A DNA stretch of 64,000 nt from Flavobacterium sp. UBA7665 (GTDB taxonomy: Bacteria > Bacteroidota > Bacteroidia > Flavobacteriales > Flavobacteriaceae): the NCBI GenBank assembly GCA_002483285.1, contig DLHP01000036.1:1-64000 (forward strand), in the 5' to 3' direction. The notes under the pieces were generated by a model. The model was given only the letters and a program-made list of their open reading frames with translations, did no database searches and was not told the DNA's origin. Below, one piece after another: positions 44,631 to 52,151 of the stretch (the first letter of the stretch is position 1; the number at the start of each line of letters is the position of its first letter). The translations under genes and the position numbers were made by a program.

Positions 44631-45145
44631 TCTCCAGAATCTTCTTTTTGCTTCTCAATCGTCTTTGCGGTTTGCGCTACCTCGGGATCATTGATCAACT
44701 TCGCTCCTTTTGCAATCGCGCCCAGCACAATTCCCGCAGCAATCAACACGGCGTTCTTGATAATGTATTGCCCTTCGAGCGTAGGTACAAACGGTGGGAT
44801 TTCCCAGGTTTCGTTGGGAAAAATGACCAGCGGCAATAGTGTTCCTGCCATTTGAAAATACAATAGCGGAATCACATATTCCATATACTTTTTGGTGAGG
44901 ATGCCAATACCGATACCACATTCGAGTACGGCAAGAATCGGCATCGAAACTTCGGGCCGGAGTGTGTCGAAAGTGAGCCACGAAATGGTTTTGGACGCGA
45001 TGGCTTCGGCTGCGCTCAGGTTGCCAAAAAATTTTAGGAAGCCGAACCAAAAGAAAATAATTCCCACAGCAATTCGAAGGACCGCTATTCCTTTTTTTTC
45101 AATGGCTTTCCGCAACTTCTCCAAAACAACAGCGATTTTTTCCAT
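44627..45145 (-). CDS. DoxX/YkgB-like membrane protein
   Basis: A 172-residue inner-membrane protein with four membrane segments. GIAVLRIAVGIIFFWFGFLK opens the first, ILAVLECGIGIGILTKKYME the second, and a terminal helix reads YIIKNAVLIAAGIVLGAIAK. The pattern, including the FGFLKFFG and E-C-GIGIGIL elements, fits the DoxX/DUF417 (YkgB) group. The C-terminal tail is charged and cytoplasmic. Function is unassigned. It is a second DoxX-type gene in the window, only distantly like the first. Confidence 0.78.
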   Translation of the reverse strand: MEKIAVVLEKLRKAIEKKGIAVLRIAVGIIFFWFGFLKFFGNLSAAEAIASKTISWLTFDTLRPEVSMPILAVLECGIGIGILTKKYMEYVIPLLYFQMAGTLLPLVIFPNETWEIPPFVPTLEGQYIIKNAVLIAAGIVLGAIAKGAKLINDPEVAQTAKTIEKQKEDSGD

Positions 45146-45202
45146 ATTCCTGTTTTGTTTAAAGTTACAAAAAATGGACTGCGTTGTTTTTCGAAATTCC
45201 TA

Positions 45203-46534
45203 TTATAGTTTGATGAATTTGGAAGTTGAAGTATGTCCATCGGCATAAGCCTGAATTAAGTAAGTTCCGGGTTGAAGCATCGAAGCGTCGATAATGTTGA
45301 CCGAGGCAACAGACAAAACCATTTGCCCCAAGACGTTGTAAATATGTATGGATTCGATTGGTGTTTTCGATTCGATGTGGAGCTCGTTGATTGCCGGATT
45401 CGGATAAAGCGTTAAACCATCCGCAACATCGAAATCAGCGGTCGACAAATTGCAATTGTCACTCACCACACAATTCAGATAACCATATTGCGATGCTTGA
45501 TTAGAAACTGATGCGAGTTGCGCGGTATCAGCACAGATAAATTGTAGGTTGGGATTGGCATTAAAAGTGAGTGTTGTTTCAATCATTCCATTTTTGAGAT
45601 TCAAATTAGTAAGTTGGTTGCTGCGGCAATTTAGCAGCGTAAGTTGCCCCAGGTTAGAACAGTCCAAAACTTCCAGCTGATTGTTGTTAGCATACAACGT
45701 TCTGACATTGGTCATGTCGCTTACATTTATAGCCGTCAACTGGTTAGCGCTGCATGTAAATTCTGTCAAGCCAGACAATCCTTCAAGTGTCAACGTGGTG
45801 AGCAAGTTTGAGTGACAGCTTGCTATATTCAGACTCGACAATCCGTTTAGGTTTAGCGTGGGAAGCCTGTTGAAGTTGCAATATAAAGTTTGTAATAGTG
45901 TAGACTGGCTTACATCGAGCGAGGTCAATTGGTTTCTATCGCATTCTAAGATTCTTAAAAAAGGAGGTGTTTGTAATGATGTCAATTGATTGACAACGCA
46001 ACGCAACCAGGTAAGTTGGTTGAGTCCGGTCAGGTCGAGCGTTGTCAAATCGTTATTATGGCAAAAAATTTCATTCAGGTTCGTGCAGCCGCCAACATTG
46101 AGTGTAACGATATGCGCTGCAAAACAATGGAGCGCTACGAGTGAAGCCATACCTGAAACATCGAGCGAAGCGATGTTGTTGTTGGCACAATCCAGCCATC
46201 TTAGCTGTGTTAGGTTCCTCACATCCAGTTGTGAAAGATAGTTGTCACCGCATAGGAGGTATTTAAGGTTAGAAAACTGGGCAATGCCTGTCAAGTCAAA
46301 AATATCAGAACTGTAAACATATAGCTCTGTCACCTCAAGGGCTTCTGAAATTTCAATTTCATCGTTGCCATTGGCGTCGATGGTCATCCATTGGCCTTGC
46401 GCATTCTTGGCTACAAAATGGGTAGCATCGGCTTGCAACAACTTGAATTTAAAAAATTCGTCAGGAATATCGACGATTTGCGCCGAAACACCAAACCAAA
46501 AAAAGCAAGACAGCAAGCAGTAAAGTTTTTTCAT
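45203..46534 (-). CDS. Leucine-rich repeat protein with T9SS type A sorting domain
   Basis: A 443-residue exported protein. A signal peptide (LYCLLSCFFWFGVSAQ) precedes about eleven leucine-rich repeats of 20 to 23 residues with the unit LxxLxCxxNQLTSLDVS (for example LRILECDRNQLTSLDVSQS). They resemble the internalin-like repeats of bacterial surface proteins. The last 75 residues are the type A sorting domain: LYPNPAINELHI, IYNVLGQMVLS and PGTYLIQAYADG. It is probably a surface protein for binding other proteins or cells. The neighbours give no further hint. Confidence 0.92.
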   Translation of the reverse strand: MKKLYCLLSCFFWFGVSAQIVDIPDEFFKFKLLQADATHFVAKNAQGQWMTIDANGNDEIEISEALEVTELYVYSSDIFDLTGIAQFSNLKYLLCGDNYLSQLDVRNLTQLRWLDCANNNIASLDVSGMASLVALHCFAAHIVTLNVGGCTNLNEIFCHNNDLTTLDLTGLNQLTWLRCVVNQLTSLQTPPFLRILECDRNQLTSLDVSQSTLLQTLYCNFNRLPTLNLNGLSSLNIASCHSNLLTTLTLEGLSGLTEFTCSANQLTAINVSDMTNVRTLYANNNQLEVLDCSNLGQLTLLNCRSNQLTNLNLKNGMIETTLTFNANPNLQFICADTAQLASVSNQASQYGYLNCVVSDNCNLSTADFDVADGLTLYPNPAINELHIESKTPIESIHIYNVLGQMVLSVASVNIIDASMLQPGTYLIQAYADGHTSTSKFIKL

Positions 46535-46559
46535 GTTATTGAATTGATAATCAAATATA

Positions 46560-46592
46560 TCATAAAAAAAGCTTCCGCGACTGAGGCTTTAC
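46560..46592 (-). terminator. Putative terminator of the acyltransferase gene
   Basis: On the minus strand AAAGCCTC - AGTCGCG - GAAGCTTTTTTT forms a short stem with a T tail. It lies about 65 bases after the acyltransferase stop. Confidence 0.6.
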
Positions 46593-46656
46593 TTATTTGT
46601 GGGTTTTATTAAAAAGCAACACGCCATTTCGTTTGCTGCGTAATCCGAGTTTGTTT

Positions 46657-47778
46657 CTATTTATTGATGAGCGCTTTTGGCTTATCGACATTCATCTTAA
46701 CCCGGATTAATTTTTCGAGTGGTTTTTCGAGACTGTAGTAGAGCAATACCGCAATGACGTTGAGCAGTAGAAATTCAAGGAGGTACAAATGACTGCCATA
46801 ATCAGCGATTGCAATCAGGAACCAGATATGGATTAAGTAAAACGCATAACTGCTTTTGCCCAATACCTGCAGTAGTTTAGACGAGAATATCTTAGAAATG
46901 AATGTTTTTTCGGTTACCAAACCCCAATAAAAAGGTAAAATCCCAAAAATCGGAATTATAAAAGTGTTGAGCAGTTTGCCGAATGGTTGTTCGAACCGGT
47001 CAATGCGAGAGCTTTCTTTTATTGACAGCACGTAGACACCTAGGAAAATCACACCCAATCCGATATAGGTAAAATATTTTGTGTCGTGTCTTTGATGGTA
47101 TTTCTTGAATAAGACCGCGAGAAACATGCCTGCGATGAATTCAGAAATCCGCCCAAATATGGTGTAATTAAACATGAACGAATCATCCCGTAAGAAACCG
47201 CGTAAATCCAAAACACCTACCAAACGTACCAAAATCAATCCGGTAATTAAGAAAACGACCGGCACCACAAAAAGATAGGAAACCCTTTTTCGCATCAGTA
47301 TAAACAGACCGGGAACCATTACATAAAAAATTTCCTCTAAGGTCAACGACCAACCCGGCGCAATTCCCGACTGGAAGAAGTCGTAGAAAAACCCCTTGAG
47401 CATGGAGATGTTCAGCAGGTAGAGTTTGAAATCAAAAAAGGTAAAATCCTGTTTTTGAACAGACAGGTAACCAAAAAATAGCGTCGTCAGGATAAAATAC
47501 ATGGGGTAAACGCGCGCAAATCGCTTGACCATATAGCTCCTGAAATTGAATTTGGGGAGGCTGTAATATCGGTACGTGATTAAGAATCCGCTGAGGACAA
47601 AAAACATGGCAACGCTCACGTACAACTCACTGAAAAAACAATTGACACGGTGCGAAAAAACGTTGGGATAAAAAAAGACGAAATGGCACAAGTAAACCAA
47701 GTACGCCGTAAATGCCCTGACTCCGGTTAGCGCCGGAAAAAATTGGTTTTCAATGTTGCCGGCGGCGGTTGTCTGCAT
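46657..47778 (-). CDS. Acyltransferase family protein (OafA/YrhL type)
   Basis: A 373-residue integral membrane O-acyltransferase with about ten membrane segments. The N-terminus reads FFPALTGVRAFTAYLVYLCH, with the conserved histidine of the acyltransferase-3 family and the downstream VSVAMFFVLSGFLITYRYYS segment; the FARVYPMYF motif follows. Members acylate surface polysaccharides or lipids. The ATG at MQTTAAGN was chosen over one ten codons upstream, because that one lies within the terminator of the preceding gene. The acceptor is unknown. Confidence 0.9.
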   Translation of the reverse strand: MQTTAAGNIENQFFPALTGVRAFTAYLVYLCHFVFFYPNVFSHRVNCFFSELYVSVAMFFVLSGFLITYRYYSLPKFNFRSYMVKRFARVYPMYFILTTLFFGYLSVQKQDFTFFDFKLYLLNISMLKGFFYDFFQSGIAPGWSLTLEEIFYVMVPGLFILMRKRVSYLFVVPVVFLITGLILVRLVGVLDLRGFLRDDSFMFNYTIFGRISEFIAGMFLAVLFKKYHQRHDTKYFTYIGLGVIFLGVYVLSIKESSRIDRFEQPFGKLLNTFIIPIFGILPFYWGLVTEKTFISKIFSSKLLQVLGKSSYAFYLIHIWFLIAIADYGSHLYLLEFLLLNVIAVLLYYSLEKPLEKLIRVKMNVDKPKALINK

Positions 47779-47793
47779 GTTCAAATGTAGTAC

Positions 47794-47818
47794 AAAAAAG
47801 CCCTGCAATGCAAGGCTG
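47794..47818 (-). terminator. Intrinsic terminator after the GIY-YIG-like gene
   Basis: On the minus strand AGCCTTGC - ATT - GCAGGGCT followed by six T's, six bases past the stop of the upstream gene. Confidence 0.8.
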
Positions 47819-47823
47819 TTGTT

Positions 47824-48252
47824 TTAAAATGCTACGTTCCACTTGGGAAGTTTGCCGGTCTCGTCGAGGAATTTCTGTAAAATCAAACCTTCTACATAAG
47901 TAGGGATGAATTTGTTCTTCGCGTTGAAAGTCTCATACCAAAATACTTCAAGGCGGTCGCGTTTTTCGAGTTTCATTTGCGCCGGCCAAGAATATTTACG
48001 CCCGGTTTTGGCGAATTGGTGGCCATTGACAATCTTGTCGTAAAGCCCACCATTCTTGCTTTTTAGCGTACCGTCGTTTTGCACAGTTCCGGTAGAACCT
48101 ACCATGATGAGTTCCTTTTCTTCACTAGTCGCATCGTAGACGAGGAAAATGCCGCTACCGTTTTCGGTGGCATTGCAAACTTCTTCCAAACTATCGTTCG
48201 CTGTGAAATTGAAATTATTGTTGGTTTTGAACTTTGTTAATTCTTTGTACAT
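47824..48252 (-). CDS. GIY-YIG-like hypothetical protein
   Basis: A 142-residue soluble protein without signal peptide. The pattern SGIFLVYDATSEEKELIMVG resembles the GIY...YVG core of GIY-YIG nucleases. It is followed by GGLYDKIVNGHQF, an Arg (TGRKYSW) and a conserved-position Glu in YVEGLILQKFLDETGKLPKW. The order (GIY-like strand, VGS turn, Arg, Glu) fits the fold, but the first Tyr is Phe and the second is Met-Val, so catalytic activity is doubtful. Sequences of this kind are conserved and unnamed. It sits alone between the acyltransferase and sucD genes. Confidence 0.5.
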   Translation of the reverse strand: MYKELTKFKTNNNFNFTANDSLEEVCNATENGSGIFLVYDATSEEKELIMVGSTGTVQNDGTLKSKNGGLYDKIVNGHQFAKTGRKYSWPAQMKLEKRDRLEVFWYETFNAKNKFIPTYVEGLILQKFLDETGKLPKWNVAF

Positions 48253-48268
48253 CTTGATTGTATTTACA

Positions 48269-48306
48269 TTAAAAAAAATACCCCACGAATCCGTGAGGTA
48301 TCTGTA
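48269..48306 (-). terminator. Intrinsic terminator of sucD
   Basis: On the minus strand ATACCTCAC - GGATTC - GTGGGGTAT followed by eight T's, just past the sucD stop. Confidence 0.85.
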
Positions 48307-48321
48307 TGCTTATTTGGGATA

Positions 48322-49194
48322 TTATCCCATCACTTCTTTCACTTTTTTCCCGATCTCGGCAGGAGAATCCACCACATGGATACCATTCTCGCGCATGATG
48401 CGTTTTTTGGCTTCGGCTGTATCATCCGATCCACCTACGATTGCTCCGGCGTGACCCATCGTTCTTCCTTTTGGCGCGGTTTCACCAGCGATGAACCCAA
48501 TAACGGGTTTGCGGTTGCCATCGGCCTTGATCCATTTGGCAGCGTCCGCTTCGAGTTGCCCACCGATTTCACCGATCATCACGATGCATTTGGTTTCTGG
48601 GTCGTTCATGAGCATCTCTACGGCCATTTTGGTCGTGGTTCCGATAATCGGGTCGCCACCGATTCCGATTGCTGTGGTAATGCCCATTCCTTGTTTTACA
48701 ACCTGGTCTGCAGCTTCGTAAGTCAGGGTTCCTGATTTTGAAACGATCCCTACGGTTCCTTTTTTAAAGACGAAACCCGGCATGATGCCCACTTTTGCTT
48801 CGCCAGGAGTAATTACTCCAGGACAGTTTGGCCCGATGAGCGTACAGTTGCGGTCTTTGATGTATTCATTGGCTTTAATCATGTCGGCCACCGGGATACC
48901 TTCGGTAATCGTGATGATTACTTTGATTCCGGCGTCGGCAGCTTCCATAATCGCGTCGGCGGCAAAAGCTGGCGGAACAAAAATAATGGTTGTATCGGCA
49001 CCGGCTTGGTCTACCGCTTCCTTAACGGTGTTGAAAACCGGACGATCCAAGTGCGTTGATCCTCCTTTACCTGGAGTAACACCGCCTACTACGTTCGTTC
49101 CGTATTCGATCATTTGTTCAGCATGGAAAGTTCCCTCGCTTCCGGTAAAACCCTGCACGATTATTTTTGAATTCTTATTGACTAAAACACTCAT
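48322..49194 (-). CDS. sucD: Succinyl-CoA ligase (ADP/GDP-forming) subunit alpha
   Basis: A 290-residue TCA-cycle enzyme subunit that binds CoA and carries the phosphorylated histidine. The CoA-binding Rossmann domain opens MSVLVNKNSKIIVQGFTGSE; LIGPNCPGVITPGEAKVGIM lies near residue 117. The GHAGAIVGG motif near 247 holds the active-site His248. The beta subunit (sucC) is not in the window, an arrangement seen in many Bacteroidota. It appears monocistronic with its own terminator. Confidence 0.96.
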   Translation of the reverse strand: MSVLVNKNSKIIVQGFTGSEGTFHAEQMIEYGTNVVGGVTPGKGGSTHLDRPVFNTVKEAVDQAGADTTIIFVPPAFAADAIMEAADAGIKVIITITEGIPVADMIKANEYIKDRNCTLIGPNCPGVITPGEAKVGIMPGFVFKKGTVGIVSKSGTLTYEAADQVVKQGMGITTAIGIGGDPIIGTTTKMAVEMLMNDPETKCIVMIGEIGGQLEADAAKWIKADGNRKPVIGFIAGETAPKGRTMGHAGAIVGGSDDTAEAKKRIMRENGIHVVDSPAEIGKKVKEVMG

Positions 49195-49274
49195 GATTTA
49201 TTTTTTATGTTGTTTTTAATGCCTGCAAAAGTAAGTTTTTACAAACTGTTTTTAAAGCTTTTTACTAAAATAAT

Positions 49275-49640
49275 TTAAGACAACTGGCTCATCTGGAATC
49301 CACGGAACAATTGGCCGTCCTTGAGTTCCCAAATCACCATGAAGTGCGCCAGGAGCATTTCCTCCCTCGGATTTTCTATGGTTTTGATGTAATGCGAGTA
49401 GCGTACGGCAATACAATCGTTGTCCTGTAAAATGTGGCTGATGCGCGCTTTCGAACGTACATAAGCTTTGCTCATCTCGGTCGTCATCGCAAGGATTTCG
49501 GCTTTCGTGAGCTGGATGAATCCCTTGCTGCTGTTCCAGTCGAGGGTAATTTCGGGATGAAGGTAAGTGTCCATGACCTGCGGGTCAATCAATGCATCGG
49601 ATTTATAAAAATCCTGGACAATTTTTTTGGCAGACTTCAT
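49275..49640 (-). CDS. NTF2-like/SnoaL-type small protein
   Basis: A 121-residue cytoplasmic protein with the cone-shaped NTF2-like fold predicted from the pattern: an initial helix (SAKKIVQDFYKSDALIDPQV), LHPEITLDWNSSKGF, then long C-terminal strands (LQDNDCIAVRYSHYIKTI and HFMVIWELKDGQLFRGFQMS). It may be an enzyme such as a ketosteroid isomerase relative or a binding protein; no catalytic Asp/His pair can be placed. It overlaps the stop of the lpxD paralogue gene by one base, so it is part of that operon. Confidence 0.75.
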   Translation of the reverse strand: MKSAKKIVQDFYKSDALIDPQVMDTYLHPEITLDWNSSKGFIQLTKAEILAMTTEMSKAYVRSKARISHILQDNDCIAVRYSHYIKTIENPREEMLLAHFMVIWELKDGQLFRGFQMSQLS

Positions 49641-50569
49641 TATTTGAGTTTGTTTAGTATTTCTGGTATGCGTTTGACGTTGGCCAATTGCTTGAGTTTC
49701 TCGCGCGACTCCTCGATGGGCGTCCCAAAATAACTCTTGCCGCCTTCTACCGATTTGGTCACACCGGTCTGGCCCATAATCACCGCTTTAGCTCCAATCG
49801 TGATGCCACTCGTAGTGCCCACTTGTCCCCAAAGGGTCACTTCGTCCTCAATGATGACACAACCGGCGATTCCCGTTTGTGAAGCAATCAGGCATTTTTT
49901 GCCTATTACGGTGTCGTGACCTACATGCACCTGGTTGTCTAGTTTAGAACCTTCGCCGATGATGGTGTCGCCGCTTACGCCTTTGTCTATCGTACACAAC
50001 GCGCCAATCCCAACATTGTCATGGATGACGACGCGTCCGCCAGAGAGCAATTGGTCAAATCCTTCGGGACGCTTTTTATAGTAAAATGCATCACCGCCCA
50101 AAACGGTCCCAGCGTGGATGATGACATTGTCGCCAATCACGGTATGGTCGTAAATCGAAACATTAGAATGGATGGTACAATTCTGGCCGATTTTCACGTA
50201 ATTCCCGATAAAAGTATTGGGCTGGATCATCGTGCCTTCGCCTATCTGCGCAGACTCCGAAATCGCTACATTAGAAAACCGGAACGGCCTGAAATGCCTG
50301 GTAAGTTTATTAAAATCGCGAAACGGATCGTCAGAAATCAGTAAGGCTTTCCCTTCAGGGCAATCCACTTCTTTATTGATCAAAACCACGGTCGCGGCCG
50401 ATTGCAAGGCCTTGTCGTAATATTTTGGGTGGTCCACAAAGACGATGTCGCCAGGTTCTACGACATGAATCTCGTTCATGCCGTGTACCGGGAAATCTTT
50501 ATCGCCTACGAATTGGCATTCGAGTAAATTGGCGATTTCTTGTAGTGGGAAAACCTTTGGAAACTTCAT
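49640..50569 (-). CDS. LpxD-like N-acyltransferase paralogue
   Basis: A 309-residue left-handed beta-helix acyltransferase related to LpxD. The hexapeptide pattern runs throughout (VKIGQNCTIHSNVSIYDHTV and IGEGSKLDNQVHVGHDTVIG). The VHVGHDT site aligns with QIAHNV of the neighbouring true LpxD, so the catalytic His is retained. The uridine-binding N-terminal domain is divergent (LLECQFVGDKDFPVHGMNEI). Such a second copy downstream of efp is a recurring flavobacterial arrangement as I recall it; its acceptor is unknown. It follows efp by about 80 bases filled by an inverted repeat. Confidence 0.85.
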   Translation of the reverse strand: MKFPKVFPLQEIANLLECQFVGDKDFPVHGMNEIHVVEPGDIVFVDHPKYYDKALQSAATVVLINKEVDCPEGKALLISDDPFRDFNKLTRHFRPFRFSNVAISESAQIGEGTMIQPNTFIGNYVKIGQNCTIHSNVSIYDHTVIGDNVIIHAGTVLGGDAFYYKKRPEGFDQLLSGGRVVIHDNVGIGALCTIDKGVSGDTIIGEGSKLDNQVHVGHDTVIGKKCLIASQTGIAGCVIIEDEVTLWGQVGTTSGITIGAKAVIMGQTGVTKSVEGGKSYFGTPIEESREKLKQLANVKRIPEILNKLK

Positions 50570-50583
50570 AGGGTTTGGTTGAT

Positions 50584-50641
50584 GGTTGTCGGTTGTCGGT
50601 TGTCGGTAAACTTGTCAACCGACAACCGACAACCGGCAACC
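50584..50641. repeat. Period-7 inverted repeat between efp and the lpxD paralogue
   Basis: Left arm is three GGTTGTC units plus GGT. The right arm, ACCGACAACCGACAACCGGC plus AACC, is its inverted complement at 23 of 24 positions around a ten-base loop. It fills nearly the whole intergenic space. It is the clearest of the period-7 elements in the window. Confidence 0.85.
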
Positions 50642-50651
50642 GATAACTAAT

Positions 50652-51218
50652 TTATTCTTTCACACGCTCCATATAATGGCCGTTGGTGGTATCGATTTTA
50701 ATCTTATCGCCTTCGTTGATGAACAAGGGTACATTGATGGTCGCGCCGGTTTCTACCGTTGCCGATTTGGTGGCGTTGGTGGCGGTGTTTCCTTTCACGC
50801 CTGGTTCGGCATAAGTAACTTCAAGTACTACCGATGCTGGCATATCTACCGATAAAGGCAAATCGGTTTCGGTATTGATACTCACCATTACGTTTTCGCC
50901 TTCTTTAAGCAATTCTGGCGAATCGAGGATGTTTTTGTTGAGTGAAATCTGCTCGAATGACTCCACGTTCATGAAATGAAACAAATCACCTTCTGGGTAA
51001 AGGAACTGGAATTTGTGGTTCTCTACGCGTACTTCCTCAATTTTATGACCTGCAGAAAAAGTATTGTCTAACACTTTACCGTTGGTGAGGCTTTTCAATT
51101 TGGTCCTTACGAAAGCTGGTCCTTTGCCCGGTTTCACGTGAAGGAACTCGATAATTTTATAGATATCGTTGTTGTATTTGATGCACAATCCGTTTTTAAT
51201 GTCTGATGTAGATGCCAT
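50652..51218 (-). CDS. efp: Translation elongation factor P
   Basis: A 188-residue factor that binds next to the P-site tRNA and rescues ribosomes stalled on polyproline. Three beta-barrel domains are visible: ASTSDIKNGLCIKYNNDIYK, with the conserved loop HVKPGKGPAFVRTKLK (Lys at the tip near residue 32); the EQISLNKNILDSPELLKEGE region; and the third (KSATVETGATINVPLFINEG). The tip Lys suggests a modified or bare lysine; the modifying enzymes are not in the window. It lies within the lipid A gene block, a usual place in flavobacteria. Confidence 0.95.
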   Translation of the reverse strand: MASTSDIKNGLCIKYNNDIYKIIEFLHVKPGKGPAFVRTKLKSLTNGKVLDNTFSAGHKIEEVRVENHKFQFLYPEGDLFHFMNVESFEQISLNKNILDSPELLKEGENVMVSINTETDLPLSVDMPASVVLEVTYAEPGVKGNTATNATKSATVETGATINVPLFINEGDKIKIDTTNGHYMERVKE

Positions 51219-51295
51219 GCTTTTACTTTGTTGATGCGGTTTTAATTTACCGCTGTTTATGATTATTGTATCTGTTTTGTTGTGACGAACGGCGA

Positions 51296-52084
51296 TTAAG
51301 AATTGCTTCCGGTGTAGCCTTTCATGATTCCCCTTGAAGAGTTCCTGATAAAGTCGAGTATTTCATCACGTTCGGGAGTCGCTTCCATTTCGGCTTCGAT
51401 AATGCTACAAGCCTGGGTGGTATTGTAATTTTTCTGGTACAAGATCCTGTAAATGTCCTGGATTTCCCTGATTTTATCAGTGGAAAAACCACGTCTCCTG
51501 AGCCCTACCGAGTTGATCCCAACGTAAGAAACCGGTTCTTTCGCCGCTTTGCTGTACGGAGGCACATCTTTACGCAACAACGATCCGCCAGAAATCATGG
51601 CATGATCGCCAATACTGATGAACTGGTGTACGGCCGATAATCCTCCGATAATCGCGTAATTCCCTACCGTTACATGCCCGCCCAACAGTACGCCGTTGAC
51701 AATAATGGCGTTGTGCCCAACATGGCAATCGTGTGCCACGTGGGCAGTAGCCATAATCAGGCAGTTGTCGCCTATTACGGTCTGTCCAGAAGCGATGGTG
51801 CCCCTGTTGATGGTAACGCATTCGCGGATGGTACAATTGTCTCCGATAATCGCGAGCGAGTCTTCGCCTCCAAATTTTAAGTCTTGCGGTACGGCTGCTA
51901 TTACAGCGCCTGGAAAAATATTGCAGTTCTTCCCAATCCGCGCGCCTTCCATGATGGTGACGTTGGATCCGATCCAGGTTCCGTCGCCGATTACTACATT
52001 GTTATGTATCGTGGTAAATGGCTCGATGACCACATTCTTTGCGATCTTGGCGCCCGGATGAACATATGCTAAGGGTTGATTCAT
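51296..52084 (-). CDS. lpxA: UDP-N-acetylglucosamine O-acyltransferase
   Basis: The 262-residue enzyme performs the first step of lipid A synthesis, adding 3-hydroxyacyl chains from acyl carrier protein to the 3-position of UDP-GlcNAc. Hexapeptide repeats form the left-handed helix (IAKNVVIEPFTTIHNNVVIG). MATAHVAHDCHVGHN at residues 111-125 holds the catalytic His118 (equivalent to E. coli His125). The C-terminal helical part is complete (LRRRGFSTDKIREIQDIYRI). It is between lpxC/fabZ and efp on the same strand. Confidence 0.95.
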   Translation of the reverse strand: MNQPLAYVHPGAKIAKNVVIEPFTTIHNNVVIGDGTWIGSNVTIMEGARIGKNCNIFPGAVIAAVPQDLKFGGEDSLAIIGDNCTIRECVTINRGTIASGQTVIGDNCLIMATAHVAHDCHVGHNAIIVNGVLLGGHVTVGNYAIIGGLSAVHQFISIGDHAMISGGSLLRKDVPPYSKAAKEPVSYVGINSVGLRRRGFSTDKIREIQDIYRILYQKNYNTTQACSIIEAEMEATPERDEILDFIRNSSRGIMKGYTGSNS

Positions 52085-52151
52085 TGGTCTTTGTGTTTTT
52101 ATCGGTCGGGAGAAATGGGATTCTTTCTATGCGTTTCTCCTAACTGCTCTT

